Of a stretch of DNA of 64,000 nucleotides, positions 34,240 through 47,236 are shown piece by piece (the first letter of the stretch is position 1; each line of letters opens with the position of its first letter). The position numbers and the translations under genes were made by a program. This DNA comes from Bretschneidera sinensis. Lineage: Eukaryota > Streptophyta > Magnoliopsida > Brassicales > Akaniaceae. The DNA is taken from positions 36,015,620 to 36,079,619 of the forward strand of contig CM043700.1 of the NCBI GenBank assembly GCA_023935145.1. The letters run 5' to 3'. The notes under the pieces are model-generated. The model saw only the letters and a list, made by a program, of their open reading frames with translations, made no database searches and was not told the origin of the DNA.

Positions 34240-34890
34240 TTTCACATATTCCCGTCCCTTGCCGCACCTTACGTGCTTTTCTCTAAAATTTTCGCTCTCT
34301 CTCTATTTGCTTTTCCCTCAAATTTTTGCTCTCTCTCCTCCATTGCAAAACAAGCTTCATTTCCAGCTTTCCTTGCCGCGCCGTACGTGATTTTCTCTAA
34401 AATTTTTGCTCTCTCTCTGTGGTTGCTCTTCCCTAAAATTTTCGCTCTCTCTCTCTGGTTTCCTCCATTGCAAAGCAAGCTTCATTTCCAGCTTTTCTTG
34501 AGGTCTATCTCTCCTCCACAAATTACAACGGGTACTTGATTACCCAAATACCTAGCTTTTGTGTTAGTTCTTTATTGGTTGGGGTTTATTATTTAGTTCG
34601 TTTGTTTTTTTGCTTATTATTCTTAAATCAAAGATATGTTGGAGTTGTGAGTTTTGAGAATTCTCAGGGTCAGGGAATGTGAGTTTTGTGTTAGCTCTTT
34701 ACTGGTTGGGTTTTATTATTTAGTTCGTTTGTTTTTTTGCTTATTATTCTTAAATCAAAGATTTGTTGGAGTTGTGAGTTTTGAGAATTCTCAAGGTTAG
34801 GGATTGTGAGTTTTGTGTTAGTTTTTTACTGGTTGGGGTTTATTATTTAGTTCGTTTGTTGTTTTGCTTATTATTCTTAAATCAAAGATC
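34240..34890. repeat. Two tandem repeat blocks behind the left CACTA end
   Basis: 34265-34500 holds two CT-rich units offset by about 113 bp (TTTTCTCTAAAATTTT plus CTCTCTCT). 34553-34890 holds nearly three units of 127 bp; TTAGTTCG falls at 34593, 34720 and 34847. The CT-rich part looks like a leader for an element transcript. Open frames across it are low complexity. Confidence 0.7.
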
Positions 34891-37229
34891 TATCGTATTA
34901 AGGATTATAGATGAGATTGCCCCTCTCAATGATGTTTATGGAGAAGTTAATCAAGCTGCCCATGGAAATGCTAAGGTGCCATTTGTTTTTGCTGACCATT
35001 AGTTTTCAGTTGTTATTGGTTTGCCTGTTACTATCTAAGCAAATGATGCTGAGTTCAGTTAGCTATTTGCTTATCCTTTATTTACTTCTATCTTTGTCCA
35101 GAAAAAGGAAATTAAAACATTTAAAAGAAACTTTGGGGAAAGGGGCGGAGGGGTACAAAATAGGAAAATCAATTTCTATATTTTCGAAGCACGTTTTAGG
35201 TTTCCAATGTAACATGAGGAGATAATGGGAACACGTGGCTTGAGAAGCATCTTGTCCTTCTTAAGAGTTTCCCATATACATTGTTCTCATTGCAAACCTA
35301 GGTCTACGGAGCGTCTCTTCTGAGAGAAATTAGGAGTGATTTCTTTGGCTCTGTCAAAGGAAAATATCTTTTTTTTCTGATATGGCGGATGAGAAAGCAT
35401 CATATTCTGATATGGCGGTCAAAGCCCATCCCTGACCGTTGGCAATTGGTCATTAAAAGCCGAAAGGACGGGTCAAATTTTTCGGTAATTGAGCTCCTAA
35501 CCTTCATTTATCTGGCTATTTATGATCTTGATAGGTTCTTGCACTGGAAATGGGAATCATATACTGCACCACTTTAATCAAATTTTTTTCCTGCATTAAT
35601 TTGAGAACTGCTTAATAAATGTTAGTTTTTGGTGTTATATTGGTATGGCTGATTTGATTTTCTCTATATAGATTATGTTCCTAATCTGTTAGATCCTGTG
35701 GTTTTACTGAGCCATGGATGCTGCATCTTCTTGTCGAATGTTAGTAGCGCTGTTGTTTTTTTAGTGAAAGTGAGCTCTAATCTGTTATCCATAAACATCA
35801 TTGAGAGGAGCTCTAATTTGTTTTTTCAGTTTCGTAATTTTTTTTGTCTTATAGTCCTTTTTGTGATTTTGAAGCTTTAGCTATTGGGTTTGTTCTTTCA
35901 ACATGCTTTTCGTCAGTCGTTTTCTTTTGTTCTGTTTTTGTGTTGATGTTTTTCTTCTAATTTGTGCCAAATTTTAGTTCTGGAGGCAAGTAATGGCATT
36001 CTTTTCTGTTTGTAGTTAAATGTTTTACTGACATATGGTAATAACCCACTTGATTTGTTAACTTTACAGGATTCCAGAGCAGTGCAGACGACCGCGCTGG
36101 GACTAACTGATGATGCAGTTCTACCTGTTAGGACAATTCTGAATGTGATTAAGGATTTTGGGAATGAACGGCTTGAGCAGTGTGATCCTCAAATTATCAC
36201 TCAAGCATCTTCTCTAAGTATTTTTTGCCATCCTTTATGCTCATTTTTCAATTTGGTTCCTTTTTGCTTATCCATTGTCTGCATGCTTCCCATTGTGAGA
36301 ATGACTTTTTCTCTACTATAAAATTCAAAAGATATTTTCTCAGTGCTTTCCCGTTATTTCTGTATGTTATGTATACTTGTTTGTGAAGGTTATTAGGGAT
36401 TTTCCCTCTTAGGGTTGGCAGTTAATATCACGAACAAATGCTCATGCATGTTTAGTGATCTTTGGATTTAACACAGATTATGTATATTCTGGTTATGTCC
36501 CTTCTTTAGAAGGGCTGGGGCTGGAAGTATTAGGGTTATATAGCTAGTATTTGTGGGAGAAGGTTAAAATTTGTTGACTAATTATGGGCTCAAAAGGGAG
36601 ATCCAATTTCTGTACAGAACAATTTGCTGAAATTTGGGTCACCAGTTAATATATGCTTTTGGTCAATTCAGGGTCTGGGTTTTCAATAAAAGTCGAGTTT
36701 TAAGGTGCTATAAAGACTCAAGAGGCTATGAGCAATACATAAGAATAGTACATAGGCTGGTGCTGATGACATTTTTGGATGTTCGGGTTGAGTGGTAACC
36801 TGCTAAGAGGAGAGGAAGGTAGGGTTCAAGTTATTAGAGTTTGTGGATCCAGAAAGGAAATAGTGTATTGTTATGAAAGCAAAGAAATTAAGAGCAATGC
36901 AGAAGTAAATTAGAGAAGGAAATTGTATGCCCAAGCAAAGAGATTAAGAACAGTGCAGAAGTAAATTAGAAGGATAGTGAAGAGAGAGAGGGTATAAGTT
37001 ATGATGGCTTTTGTTTACGACTTACTAGCCCTTCCATGAAATAAGAATAACCACCTTCCGAGTGTCATGTTTGATTTCTATTAGCTTTTGAACATAGGAA
37101 TGCTTTAGTCTTTTAACTATTGTAAGGTTTAAAATTGCCAAGATTATTTAAATATTGTCAGAATTGCTAGCAATGACAGGCCTGCAGGGGATGGGGTAAG
37201 AAGTCTACAAAGTGAAATGAATAAGAAAC
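34891..37229 (+). other. CACTA interior with possible plus-strand exon
   Basis: The clearest coding-like piece is 36070-36217: it follows a TTTACAG acceptor, is open for 148 bp (starting DSRAVQTTALGLTDDA) and meets a GTATTT donor. A second open piece, 34890-35001, encodes a segment with YGEVNQAAHGNAKVPF. I do not recognise either. They could be captured host exons or part of a lost transposon gene. The rest of the interval shows nothing definite. Confidence 0.35.
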
Positions 37230-38307
37230 CTTGTATTGCCACCAAATCTTTTGCTTGACATCATCATCATGGTTGAATCCACCCACAATCTGAGGCAATG
37301 TAATCAACCAAAATGCTGCAATGCTAGGATCTTTCATGCTGTGATCGATATGCTGAAATAGAAAACATGGTCAAAATATTAGATTAGATAAGAACTAGAT
37401 GTCGAAATAGATGTTACAAGCACAGAAACTGATTCTGAATCCTAGATTAGCCCATCTGTGGAATTTATTAAAGATCCTATGGATTTTTATGCGTATACAT
37501 AAAAGCAGAAACATAAGGGAGTCATGCCCCACTGGAAAGGACAATGAATAAATGTAACCATCGAGTCTAAAACCAAGTAAACCTTCAGGAATCACCATCC
37601 CTGGTCTTTGAAAACATCCATTCCACAATGTCGTAACATCTCTTTGGTAACCAGCAAAAGTGTCAAGAAAAAGATAAACCATTCTGAAAGCTGCAACAAC
37701 CACGATATGCTTTTGAGTACAGTAGTATTTCTCTCACCGCTTGAGCTTACTGAATTACTTCATGGATGTGTACAGTATACCTCCAAAATTATATCTCCAG
37801 TTTGCTACAGAAACAAGAGGATCAACCAAACAGTTGCAGCACCCAACAAGAATACTCACAGATGTCTAAACCTGATAAGACAGAAAGGCAATTCAACTCA
37901 ATGGAATACCTTAGATATCCTTTGCTGGCTCCTAATGTATGCCTTTTTAGAACAATCTCGCAGATGCCAGTACATTCCCAAGAAATATCCATTTCAACTG
38001 GAACTATTCTATTCTCTTCCTGCAAAATTGAAAATTTTATATCACCTAGATGGCGCATGTCTTAAAATACATAGTCCTAGGCTACTTCACTAGAGCACAG
38101 CAAATGGGACATCATATCAAAAATTACAAACTGAACAAAACCACTAATATATGAGGCATATGCCTTGTAAAGAAGATAAATAAGAGCTACCAAAACTCCA
38201 AAAGACACTTAATATAGTAACAGCTACATCAGAAGCACGATACTGACTTCATAGGGATAATCCATCTTTCTCAAGACATTGTAGGCTTTCCATGGAGGTT
38301 CCATGAT
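37230..38307 (-). pseudogene. Minus-strand exon-like segments, possible captured gene
   Basis: Three open segments have proper splice borders on the minus strand: 38307-38248 (20 codons, IMEPPWKAYNVLRKMDYPYE), 38019-37910 (110 bp, containing PVEMDISWECTGIC) and 37352-37230 (41 codons, containing LITLPQIVGGFNHDDD). Each follows a pyrimidine-rich AG and ends at a GT. The sequence between (37395-37703) is less clean and contains stops. They run opposite to the transposase gene. I do not recognise the protein. CACTA elements are known to carry host gene fragments, which is the favoured reading. Confidence 0.4.
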
Positions 38308-40871
38308 CTGCAAAACAGAAATAATAGTATAAGGACAATTTGCAGTGAGCAACTAAGAAATATGTTTTAGTTCCGTATATGTGAACAAGTAACTGAAATT
38401 CACTTGTTTAAGACTAAGTTCTATAAACAGTGTCGCAAGAACTAAAAGCTGCTTGAAAATAGGCTGTATCTAGAATCAAAAACTGATTAATAAAAAAAAA
38501 AGTCATTTAAATAGGTTATGAAGCAAGTCCAGCTGTGGTACTCAAAAGTTATTTGTTCATTTATTCACAGGTACTCAAAAGTTATGGATTGCTGCATTTG
38601 CTGCGAGCCCTTGACCGTTCCTATCTTTCAGGTGTGGTTCTTCTAATTCTTGTTAACTCTTTATGCATTCTTGATAGTGTGAGATATAATCATTTTTATG
38701 TTTTTATGTATACAGATTGCAAGATGTATAGGTCAAAATATATTCCTCCCTCTGTCAGAGATAACATGTCAGACCAGGCTCCAGCCGAGTCTTCACACCA
38801 TCAAGAAGATATTGACCATGAGCATGAGTATCACCTTCATGATGATCATGACTTGCAAAATGATTCTGAGACTAAGCCAATAACAACGGAAAGTGAAAAC
38901 AAGGATAGTGAACAATACGAGATAATTGGTAATTTTTGTATTAAAATACATTCTCTTTATAACTAGTTTGATATCACATTGTTATACTAATTATAAAATT
39001 TATGGTTTCAATGTATAGATTCTGAAGGGAGGGTGAGGAAGCAAACACGTGTCCTGAGAACCTCACAAGTGTGGTCCCTTGAACGTGGGGAAAAAATTGT
39101 GGTCCACTTCAATGCACGTAATCAACCTATTAAAAAAGATGGCCAAATATTAAGTAGCTGGTTGGGCAAGGTTGCAAAAAGAGGGAACCTTTGTCCGCTT
39201 AATTACAGGATTGGAAGAAGGTCCTTTCTAACTACAAGAATGACCTTGTTTTATTTATTCGGGTAAGTAACAATAACTTAATTTCGGGTTTTCTTCCAAA
39301 ATTTTTTTTAGTTTTTTTAGTTTTTATGGTGTTGTACATGCATAACCCCTAACACCAAAAAAAATTATTTGACATCGATTTCCTTTCTTTGTGGTAGAGG
39401 AAGTTCCATTACCTTATGACTGAGGCGATAAAAAAAATTTTATTGAGGATGATCGGGAAAAAATGGAAGGACTACCGATATGTGCTTAAAAGGGACCACG
39501 TGAGGAACAAATCAAAACAATAAGTTTTGAGCAATAATGTTCCAAAATGAGTAAATCAAGACCAATAGAAGCAGCTGGTGAACTACTGGTTCTCTGAGCA
39601 GAGTGAGGTTGTTTTTTTTCATAATTATGGTCATTTGGATTCTCATTGTTTCTATCTTCTAATAATGACTTATTATTCAATTGGTTTATTATTGGTATAG
39701 AAATATTGTACTATAGGGACAGCGACACATGAAATGCAACAATGTCCTCACACAACCGGTTCAAAGAGTTTTACTAGAAAACGAGATGAATATATGAGTT
39801 CATTTGCTTCATTCATCCAATCTTTCATTTGAGATGTAGTGTATTGAGTCATTGTTTGAACTCTTTTCATAAATGGTAGGAGATGAAACATAGAAATGAG
39901 CCCGGCGCGTAGAGTTTTTTGTTGAAACTCATAAACGCAAGGATGAAACTTTTATTGATGAAGCATCACGACAATTTGTGGTAAGTTCACTTACGTATAT
40001 GATGGTTTTATGTAAGATAGTTAAGAATAGTACTTACAGAAAAAGTGAACTTTTATTAATAATTATAGTGAGCTTTCCTATAATTATTAATGAAGCTTCC
40101 TTTGGTCCAGTACGAAATCTTGGCACGGTGCTTGACAAGAATCTCTCTTTCTAGAAGTTGATCATGGATTTATCATGCAATATGTTTAATCCTTCTTAAA
40201 TGGGTGGTGAAGTTGATCATGGATTTACTATGTGATAATATCATAACATTCTGCATTTCTACAACTCATTACCTGTGATGAAATAATGATAGCTCAGTGT
40301 AGCAATGCTATAATTTGTTGTCTTTTGGATAATGTTTCATTCAATAATTTCCCCCCATTAATTTAAGTAGGTTGTATACGAAATTGCTATAAGTTATTTT
40401 AAGGTGGGAATCACCACTCAAAGATACTACAACGTGTACCTTTTTTCTTTTCCTTTTTGTGGGTGAGCTTTAATTCAAAGGTTAAAAGTTAAAACCCAAT
40501 CAAGAAATTATGAATATTGCTTTACTAATCCTAATTTTTATCATGTTTCATTCAATAACTTTTCCCCATTAGTTTTGCATATGTTGCATGTCAAATTGCA
40601 ATAAGTAATGTTGAGCTGGCACTTATAACCATAATGTGCATAATTTTGGTTATTGCTCAAAGATGCTGCTCATAAAAAGATCTCAATTTTTGGAATGAGA
40701 GGAACAAAAGTGCTTTTGATGGGATGAAAAGTTCTATAGATACTATTGCTATTAGAGATAGGTGGTTTAGTTCCCTTTGTTTTTGGTTTAAAGGAAATTT
40801 TTTTATGTTAATGTGGATTAGTTCATAGATTTTGTGGAGATACTATCTTGTATATAGTCTTTTGTTATTGG

Positions 40872-41830
40872 TGTTGGTATTTGTCTAAGGTTTGCACAGG
40901 TCCATCCATGATTCAAAGATGGTTAAAGTCTAAAACAAGGTTGGAGGATTAAAGTTCAGCAAATTAGAAGACTGCACACATGTGTGTGCATCAATTTGGA
41001 GCAAGGGAAGGCCATGTGCACTAGTGTGCGCACTTCTGCACACAAGCAGAAGGATGTACGCACAGTAGCAGAAGGGAGCAGCATCAGGTCATGGTGCAGC
41101 GCACCTACTCCAGGGCGTGCCTCCCAGCATGCACACCATCAGGTCTGCACCAATGCCGCAGCGCGCACGCCTAGCGCCGCACCGCCCAGGCACACTGCTG
41201 CACACATAGTCAGCATGCATAAGGACCCTCTTAGGTGCCTGTGTGCAAGGTCAAAACGCACAACACCAATTAGGAAAGTGATGAAGGGCCATGATTAAGT
41301 GCAGATCATGATCAAATGGTGGAGATTGAATCTCAAGAATGACCAAGAAGTAAGTGGCTATAAAAGGGGTTTCCTAGCCTCATTTTTCAGCATTAGAAAC
41401 ACACAAGTTTATGACATTGTGAGATCAATTGTAAACACATAGAAAGAATTGTGTAAGAGTGACAAACACAAGAGGGACTCTTTGTAAGTGAGGTTAGTTG
41501 TAAAAGATAGAGAAGTCTAGATTAGAAAGAGAGCACTGTTAGTTCTCATCTTCTTCATTTCTTCTCTTCTTGGTTTCTTCAAGAACATTGTGGTTTCTTA
41601 AAGGGGATTGCTGTAACATGTAAGAACCATTTGATTTAGTGCAGAGAGTTCGGAGGAACTCATGGGGACGTAGGCACATTGCTGAACCTCGATAACAAAT
41701 TGCTTGTCTTCTTTCTTTCTTTGATTTTCCGTTCTTGTGTTCGATTATTGTATTTCTTTCTATAAGTCATTCTAGACTTGGGTGTTTGGAAGATCACCAC
41801 CTGGGCATCTTGTCAAGGTGATTTCCAACA
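40872..41830 (+). repeat. LTR 1 of the copia array
   Basis: 959 bp, TGTTGGTATTTGTC to TTTCCAACA. It is 21 bp longer than LTR 2 owing to extra GC-rich sequence near 41155-41180. Primer-binding site TGGTATCAGAGC follows at 41832-41843. Confidence 0.9.
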
Positions 41831-42069
41831 GTGGTATCAGAGCTGCACAGCTGGGTATCAGAGCAAGAACAAGAAGGTGACGGAGCCAAGACTCCAAGAA
41901 TCAAAAATCAACTTCTTGGGTGATTCAAGAACGGTGTAAAGATCAAGATCTAATCTTGTTCTTGAGGTTGATTCAAGAACAGTGTTAAGATCCATATTCG
42001 ATCTGTGTTCTTGAGGTTGAAGAAAGCATTTGTGGGTAGTGTATAAATCAGGGATCTTGTCTGCAAAAG

Positions 42070-43518
42070 ATGGCTTCAAATTTCTTTGTTGAGAAGTTTG
42101 ATGGAAAGGGAGACTTTGCCCTTTGGAAGCGAAAGATCAAGGCGGTTCTAATGCAACAGAAAGTAGACTTGGCTATTGGAGAAGATGATGCTTTTCCAGC
42201 AAGTGTCACGGAGGACCAGCGGACCGAGATGAAGAAGGTGGCTTACAACGCCATTTTCTTGCACATGTCGAATAGTGTCACAAGGGAGTGCGGAGACTTG
42301 GAGGATCCAGCTGTCATATGGAAGAAACTAGATGAGTTGTTTCTTACCAAAACTCTCCTTAACAAGATTTATCTTCTTAAAAGAATCTTTTCTTTTAAAA
42401 TGGATCTTAGTAAAGAGTGGCAAAATAATCTTGATGTTTTTAATAAGCTAGTTCAAGATTTGAATAGCTGTAGCATTATTTTTTCGGATGAACAATTGGC
42501 TGTTATCTTGTTAAATTCTCTTCCTGATTGCTTTGATAATTTGATTAATGCTATTGAGTATGGAAGGGATACTTTAACAAAGGAGATTGTGATCAATGCC
42601 ATAAGGGCACATGATTTTAAGACCAAGATGAAGGAGACATCAAGTGGAGATGGGTTATTCGTAAAAGGAAGGCCATCAACTCGTAATGGCAGTAGCAACC
42701 ATGGCAACTACCGGGAGAAATCAAGGGGTAGAGGGCAGAATCATGGGAGATCTCATTCCAAGACAAGACTTGAAGGAGGAAGGAGATGCTTCTACTGTAA
42801 CAAGGAGGGTCATTTCAAAAAATATTGCAAGAAGAGGATATGGGATGAGAGAAGAAGCCACACCAACAATGAAGAGGCTTCGGTTGCCAAAGGAGAACAA
42901 CAAGATGATGTTCTTGTTGTGTGCTCAAATGTGAGCAGGCGGCAAGGCAGTGGAAAGTGGATTCTTGATTCTGGGTGCACTTATCATATGTGCCCTCACA
43001 AGGAATGGTTCAAGAACTTCAAGGAGATCAATGATGGAAGGGTTTTCTTGGGGAATGACAATTCTTGCCAAGTGAGAGGGATTGGAGACATCCAATTGAG
43101 GATGTTTGATGGAGTCACAAGGCTGCTGCGAAATGTGAGGTAACTTCCAGATTTGAAGAGAAATTTGATCTCATTGGGGCAGCTGGATTCCATGGGGTAT
43201 ACATGCAAAGTAGAGGGAGGAAATATCAAAGTGGCCAAGGGATCTTTGGTAGTGATCAAGGTAGCAAGAAACGATGGACTCAATGAGATGATTGGAGAGA
43301 CAGAAATCAATGATCAAGCAGCAAGCTTGATGGCTGAGATGGATAAGGCAGCCCTTTGGCACATTCGCTTGGGACACATGAGCGAAAAGGGCCTGCAAGT
43401 TCTTAGCAAAGATGGTCTACTTGGTGGTGACAAAGTAGAGAAATTGGATTTCTGTGAGAGTTGCATTCTTAGGAAGCAACATCGGTCAGCTTCAACACCG
43501 GAGTGCTCAACACCAGAA
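42070..43518 (+). pseudogene. copia gag-protease-pre-integrase, unit 1
   Basis: ATG at 42070; 357 codons are open to a TAA at 43141, after which the same frame continues to 43542. UBN2-type gag, an intact CCHC knuckle (CFYCNKEGHFKKYC) at about residues 240-253 and an intact protease motif (LDSGCTYHMCP) are followed by the HHCC pre-integrase finger (WHIRLGHMS ... CESC). The body is cut just after the finger. The TAA is shared with unit 2, so it arose before the array formed. Confidence 0.85.
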
Positions 43519-43592
43519 ATTTTTTATGTTAATGTGGATTAGTTCATAGATTTTGTGGAGATACTATCTTGTATATAGTCTTTTATTATTGG

Positions 43593-44530
43593 TGTTGGTA
43601 TTTGTCTAAGGTTTGCACAGGTCCATCCATGGTTCAAAGATGGTAAAAGTCTAAACCAAGGTTAGGGAATTAAAGTTCAGCAAGTTAGAAGACTGCACAC
43701 ATGTGTGTGCATCAATTTGGAGCAAGGGAAGGCCATGCGCACTAGTGTGCGCACTTCTGCACACAAGCAGAAGGGTCTGTGCACTGCAACAGAAGGGAGT
43801 AGCATTAGGTCAAGGCACAGTGCATCTACTCTAGGGTGTGCCTCCCAGCATGCACACCATCAGGTCCGCACCAGCGCCGCACTGCCCAGGCACACTGCTG
43901 CACACATAGGCAGCATGCATAAGGACCCTCTTAGGTGCGTGTGTGCAAGGTCAAAACGCACAGCACCAATTAGGAAAGTGATGAAGGGCCATGATTAAGT
44001 GCAGATCATGATTAAATGGTGGAGATTGAATCTCAAGAATGACCAAGAAGTAAGTGGCTATAAAAGGGGTTTCCTAGCATCATTTTTCAGCATTAGAAAC
44101 ACACAAGTTTATGACATTGTGAGATCAATTGTAAACATATAGAGAGAATTGTGTAAGAGTGACAAACACAAGAGGGACTCTTTGTAAGTGAGGCTAGTTG
44201 TAAAAGATAGAGAAGTCTAGATTAGAAAGAGAGCATTGTTAGTTCTCATCTTCTTCCTTTCTTCTCTTCTTGGTTTCTTCAAGAACATTGTGGTTTCTTA
44301 AAGGGGATTGCTGTAACATGTAAGAACCATTTGATTTAGTGCAGAGAGTTCGGAGGAACTCACGGGGACGTAGGCACATTGCTGAACCTCGATAACAAAT
44401 TGCTTGTCTTCTTTCTTTCTTTGATTTTCCGTTCTTGTGTTCGATTGTTGTATTTCTTTCTATAAGTCATTCTAGACTTGGGTGTTTGGAAGATCACCAC
44501 CTGGGCATCTTGTCAAGGTGATTTCAAACA
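43593..44530 (+). repeat. LTR 2 of the copia array
   Basis: 938 bp, preceded by a third copy of ATTGG (43588-43592) within the duplicated host segment. The primer-binding site after it has one change (TGGCATCAGAGC). Confidence 0.9.
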
Positions 44531-44769
44531 GTGGCATCAGAGCTGCACAGCTGGGTATCAGAGCAAGAACAAGAAGGTGACAGAGCCAAGACTCCAAGAA
44601 TCAAAAATCAACTTCTTGGGTGATTCAAGAACGGTGTAAAGATCAAGATCTAATCTTGTTCTTGAGGTTGATTCAAGAACGGTGTTAAGATCCATCTTCG
44701 ATCTGTGTTCTTGAGGTTGAAGAAAGCATTTATGGGTAGTGTATAAATCAGGGATCTTGTCTGCAAAAG

Positions 44770-46218
44770 ATGGCTTCAAATTTCTGTGTTGAGAAGTTTG
44801 ATGGAAAGGGAGACTTTGCCCTTTGGAAGCGGAAGATCAAGGCGGTTCTAATGCAACAGAAAGTAGACTTGGCTATTGGAGAAGATGATGCTTTTCCAGC
44901 AAGTGTCACGGAGGACCAGCGGACCGAGATGAAGAAGGTGGCTTACAACGCCATTTTCTTGCACATGTTGGATAGTGTCACAAGGGAGTGCGGAGACTTG
45001 GAGGATCCAGCTGTCATATGGAAGAAACTAGATGAGTTGTTTCTTACCAAAACTCTCCCTAACAAGATTTATCTTCTTAAAAGAATCTTTTCTTTTAAAA
45101 TGGATCTTAGTAAAGAGTGGCAAGATAATCTTGATGTCTTTAATAAGCTAGTTCAAGATTTGAATAGCTGTAGCATTATTTTTCCGGATGAACAATTGGC
45201 TGTTATCTTGTTAAATTCTCTTCCTGATTGCTTTGATAATTTGATTAATGCTATTGAGTATGGAAGGGATACTTTAACAAAGGAGATTGTGATCAATGCC
45301 ATAAGGGCACATGATTTTAAGACCAAGATGAAGGAGACATCAAGTGGAGATGGGTTATTCGTAAGAGGAAGGCCATCAACTCGTAATGGCAGTAGCAACC
45401 ATGGCAACTACCGGGAGAAATCAAGGGGTAGAGGGCAGAACCATGGGAGATCTCATTCCAAGACAAGACTTGAAGGAGGAAGGAGATGCTTCTACTGTAA
45501 CAAGGAGGGCCATTTCAAAAAAGATTGCAAGAAGAGGATATGGGATGAGAGAAGAAGCCACACCAACAATGAAGAGGCTTCGGTTGCCAAAGGAGAACAA
45601 CAAGATGATGTTCTTGTTGTGTGCTCAAATGTGAGTAGGCGACAAGGCAGTGGAAAGTGGATTCTTGATTCTGGGTGCACTTATTATATGTGCCCTCACA
45701 AGGAATAGTTCAAGAACTTCAAGGAGATCAATGATGGAAGGGTTTTCTTGGGGAATGACAATTCTTGCCAAGTGAGAGGGATTGGAGACATCCAATTGAG
45801 GATGTTTGATGGAGTCACAAGGCTGCTGCGAAATGTGAGGTAACTTCCAGATTTGAAGAGAAATTTGATCTCATTGGGGCAGCTGGATTCCATGGGGTAT
45901 ACATGCAAAGTAGAGGGAGGAAAGATCAAAGTGGCCAAGGGATCTTTGGTAGTGATCAAGGTAGCAAGAAACGATGGACTCAATGAGATGATTGGAGAGA
46001 CAGAAATCAATGATCAAGCAGCAAGCTTGATGGCTGAGATGGATAAGGCAGCCCTTTGGCACATTCGCTTGGGACACATGAGCGAAAAGGGCCTGCAAGT
46101 TCTTAGCAAAGATGGTCTACTTAGTGGTGACAAAGTAGAGAAATTGGATTTCTGTGAGAGTTGAATTCTTAGGAAGCAACATCGGTCAGCTTCAACACCG
46201 GAGTGCTCAACACCAGAA
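44770..46218 (+). pseudogene. copia gag-protease-pre-integrase, unit 2
   Basis: Nearly identical to unit 1. Open from 44770 to a TAG at 45706 (a Trp codon in unit 1), with the shared TAA at 45841 and a further TGA at 46162-46164 replacing a Cys codon of the zinc finger. The knuckle (CFYCNKEGHFKKDC) is intact; the protease reads LDSGCTYYMCP. The few private changes date the duplication as recent relative to the shared stop. Confidence 0.85.
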
Positions 46219-46292
46219 ATTTTTTATGTTAATGTGGATTAGTTCATAGATTTTGTGGAGATACTATCTTGTATATAGTCTTTTGTTATTGG

Positions 46293-47231
46293 TGTTGGTA
46301 TTTGTCTAAGGTTTGCATAGGTCCATCCATGGTTCATAGATGGTTAAAGTCTAAACCAAGGTTAGGGAATTAAAGTTCAGCAAGTTAGAAGACTGCACAC
46401 ATGTGTGTGCATCAATTTGGAGCAAGGGAAGGCCATGCGCACTAGTGTGCGCACTTCTGCACACAAGCTGAAAGGTGTGTGCACTGCAACAGAAGGGAGT
46501 AGCATTAGGTCAAGGCACAGTGCACCTACTCTAGGGTGTGCCTCCCAGCATGCACACCATCAGGTCCGCACCAGCGCCGCACTGCCCAGGCACACTGCTG
46601 CACACATAGGCAGCATGCATAAGGACCCTCTTAGGTGTGTGTGTGTGCAAGGTCAAAATGCACAACACCACTTAGGAAAGTGATGAAGGGCCATGATTAA
46701 GTGGAGATCATGATCAAGGGTGGAGATTGAATCTCAAGAATGACTAAGAAGTAAGTGGCTATAAAAAGGGTTTCCTAGCCTCATTTTTCAACATTAGAAA
46801 CACACAGGTTTGTGACCTTGTGAGATCAATTGTAAACACATAAAGAGAATTATGTAAGAGTGACAAACACAAGAGGGACTCTTTGTAAGTGAGGCTGGTT
46901 GTAAAAGATAGAGAAGTCTAGATTAGAAAGAGAGCATTGTTAGTTCTCATCTTTTTCCTTTCTTCTCTTCTTGGTTTCTTCAAGAACATTTTGGTTTCTT
47001 GAAGGGGATTGCTGTAACTTGTAAGAACCATTTGATTTAGTGCAGAGAGTTCGGAGGAACTCACGGGGACGTAGGCACATTGCTGAATCTCGATAACAAA
47101 TTGCTTGTCTTCTTTCTTTCTTTGATTTTCTGTTCTTGTGTTTAATTGTTGTATTTCTTTCTACAAGTCATTCTAGACTTGAGTGTTTGGAAGATCACCA
47201 CCTGGGCATCTTGTCAAGGTGATTTCCAACA
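46293..47231 (+). repeat. LTR 3 of the copia array
   Basis: 939 bp, with ATTGG on both sides (46288-46292 and 47232-47236), so on its own it looks like a solo LTR in its original site. The flank to its right is single-copy CACTA sequence. Confidence 0.9.
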
Positions 47232-47236
47232 ATTGG

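Larger units (their letters stand above)
40872..47231 (+). mobile_element. Tandem copia array: LTR-body-LTR-body-LTR (family A)
   Basis: Three LTRs and two truncated bodies, bounded by the target duplication ATTGG (40867-40871 and 47232-47236). The period is about 2.7 kb. Each LTR is preceded by the same roughly 75 bp of CACTA sequence (40797-40871, 43519-43592, 46219-46292), so the repeated unit includes host DNA. Bodies end within the pre-integrase domain and join that host segment near 43510 and 46210. RT, RNase H and the integrase core are absent. It lies in an intron of the Transposase_24 gene. Confidence 0.9.

Noticed and set aside
37395..37703. 102-codon minus-strand open frame as part of the captured gene
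   Set aside because: The join to the neighbouring exon-like segments gives stops in the required phase, so it was left out of the proposed exons.
40984..41298. Open frames in LTR GC-rich islands (also 14107-14355, 18839-19299, 43705-43998, 46405-46683, 51314-51591, 56505-56789)
   Set aside because: They lie inside LTRs, owe their openness to GC content and short repeats, and are not conserved in frame between paired LTRs.
41858..42079. Minus-strand open frame over the copia leader (also 44558-44779)
   Set aside because: It results from the leader hairpin repeats opposite the gag start; there is no domain.
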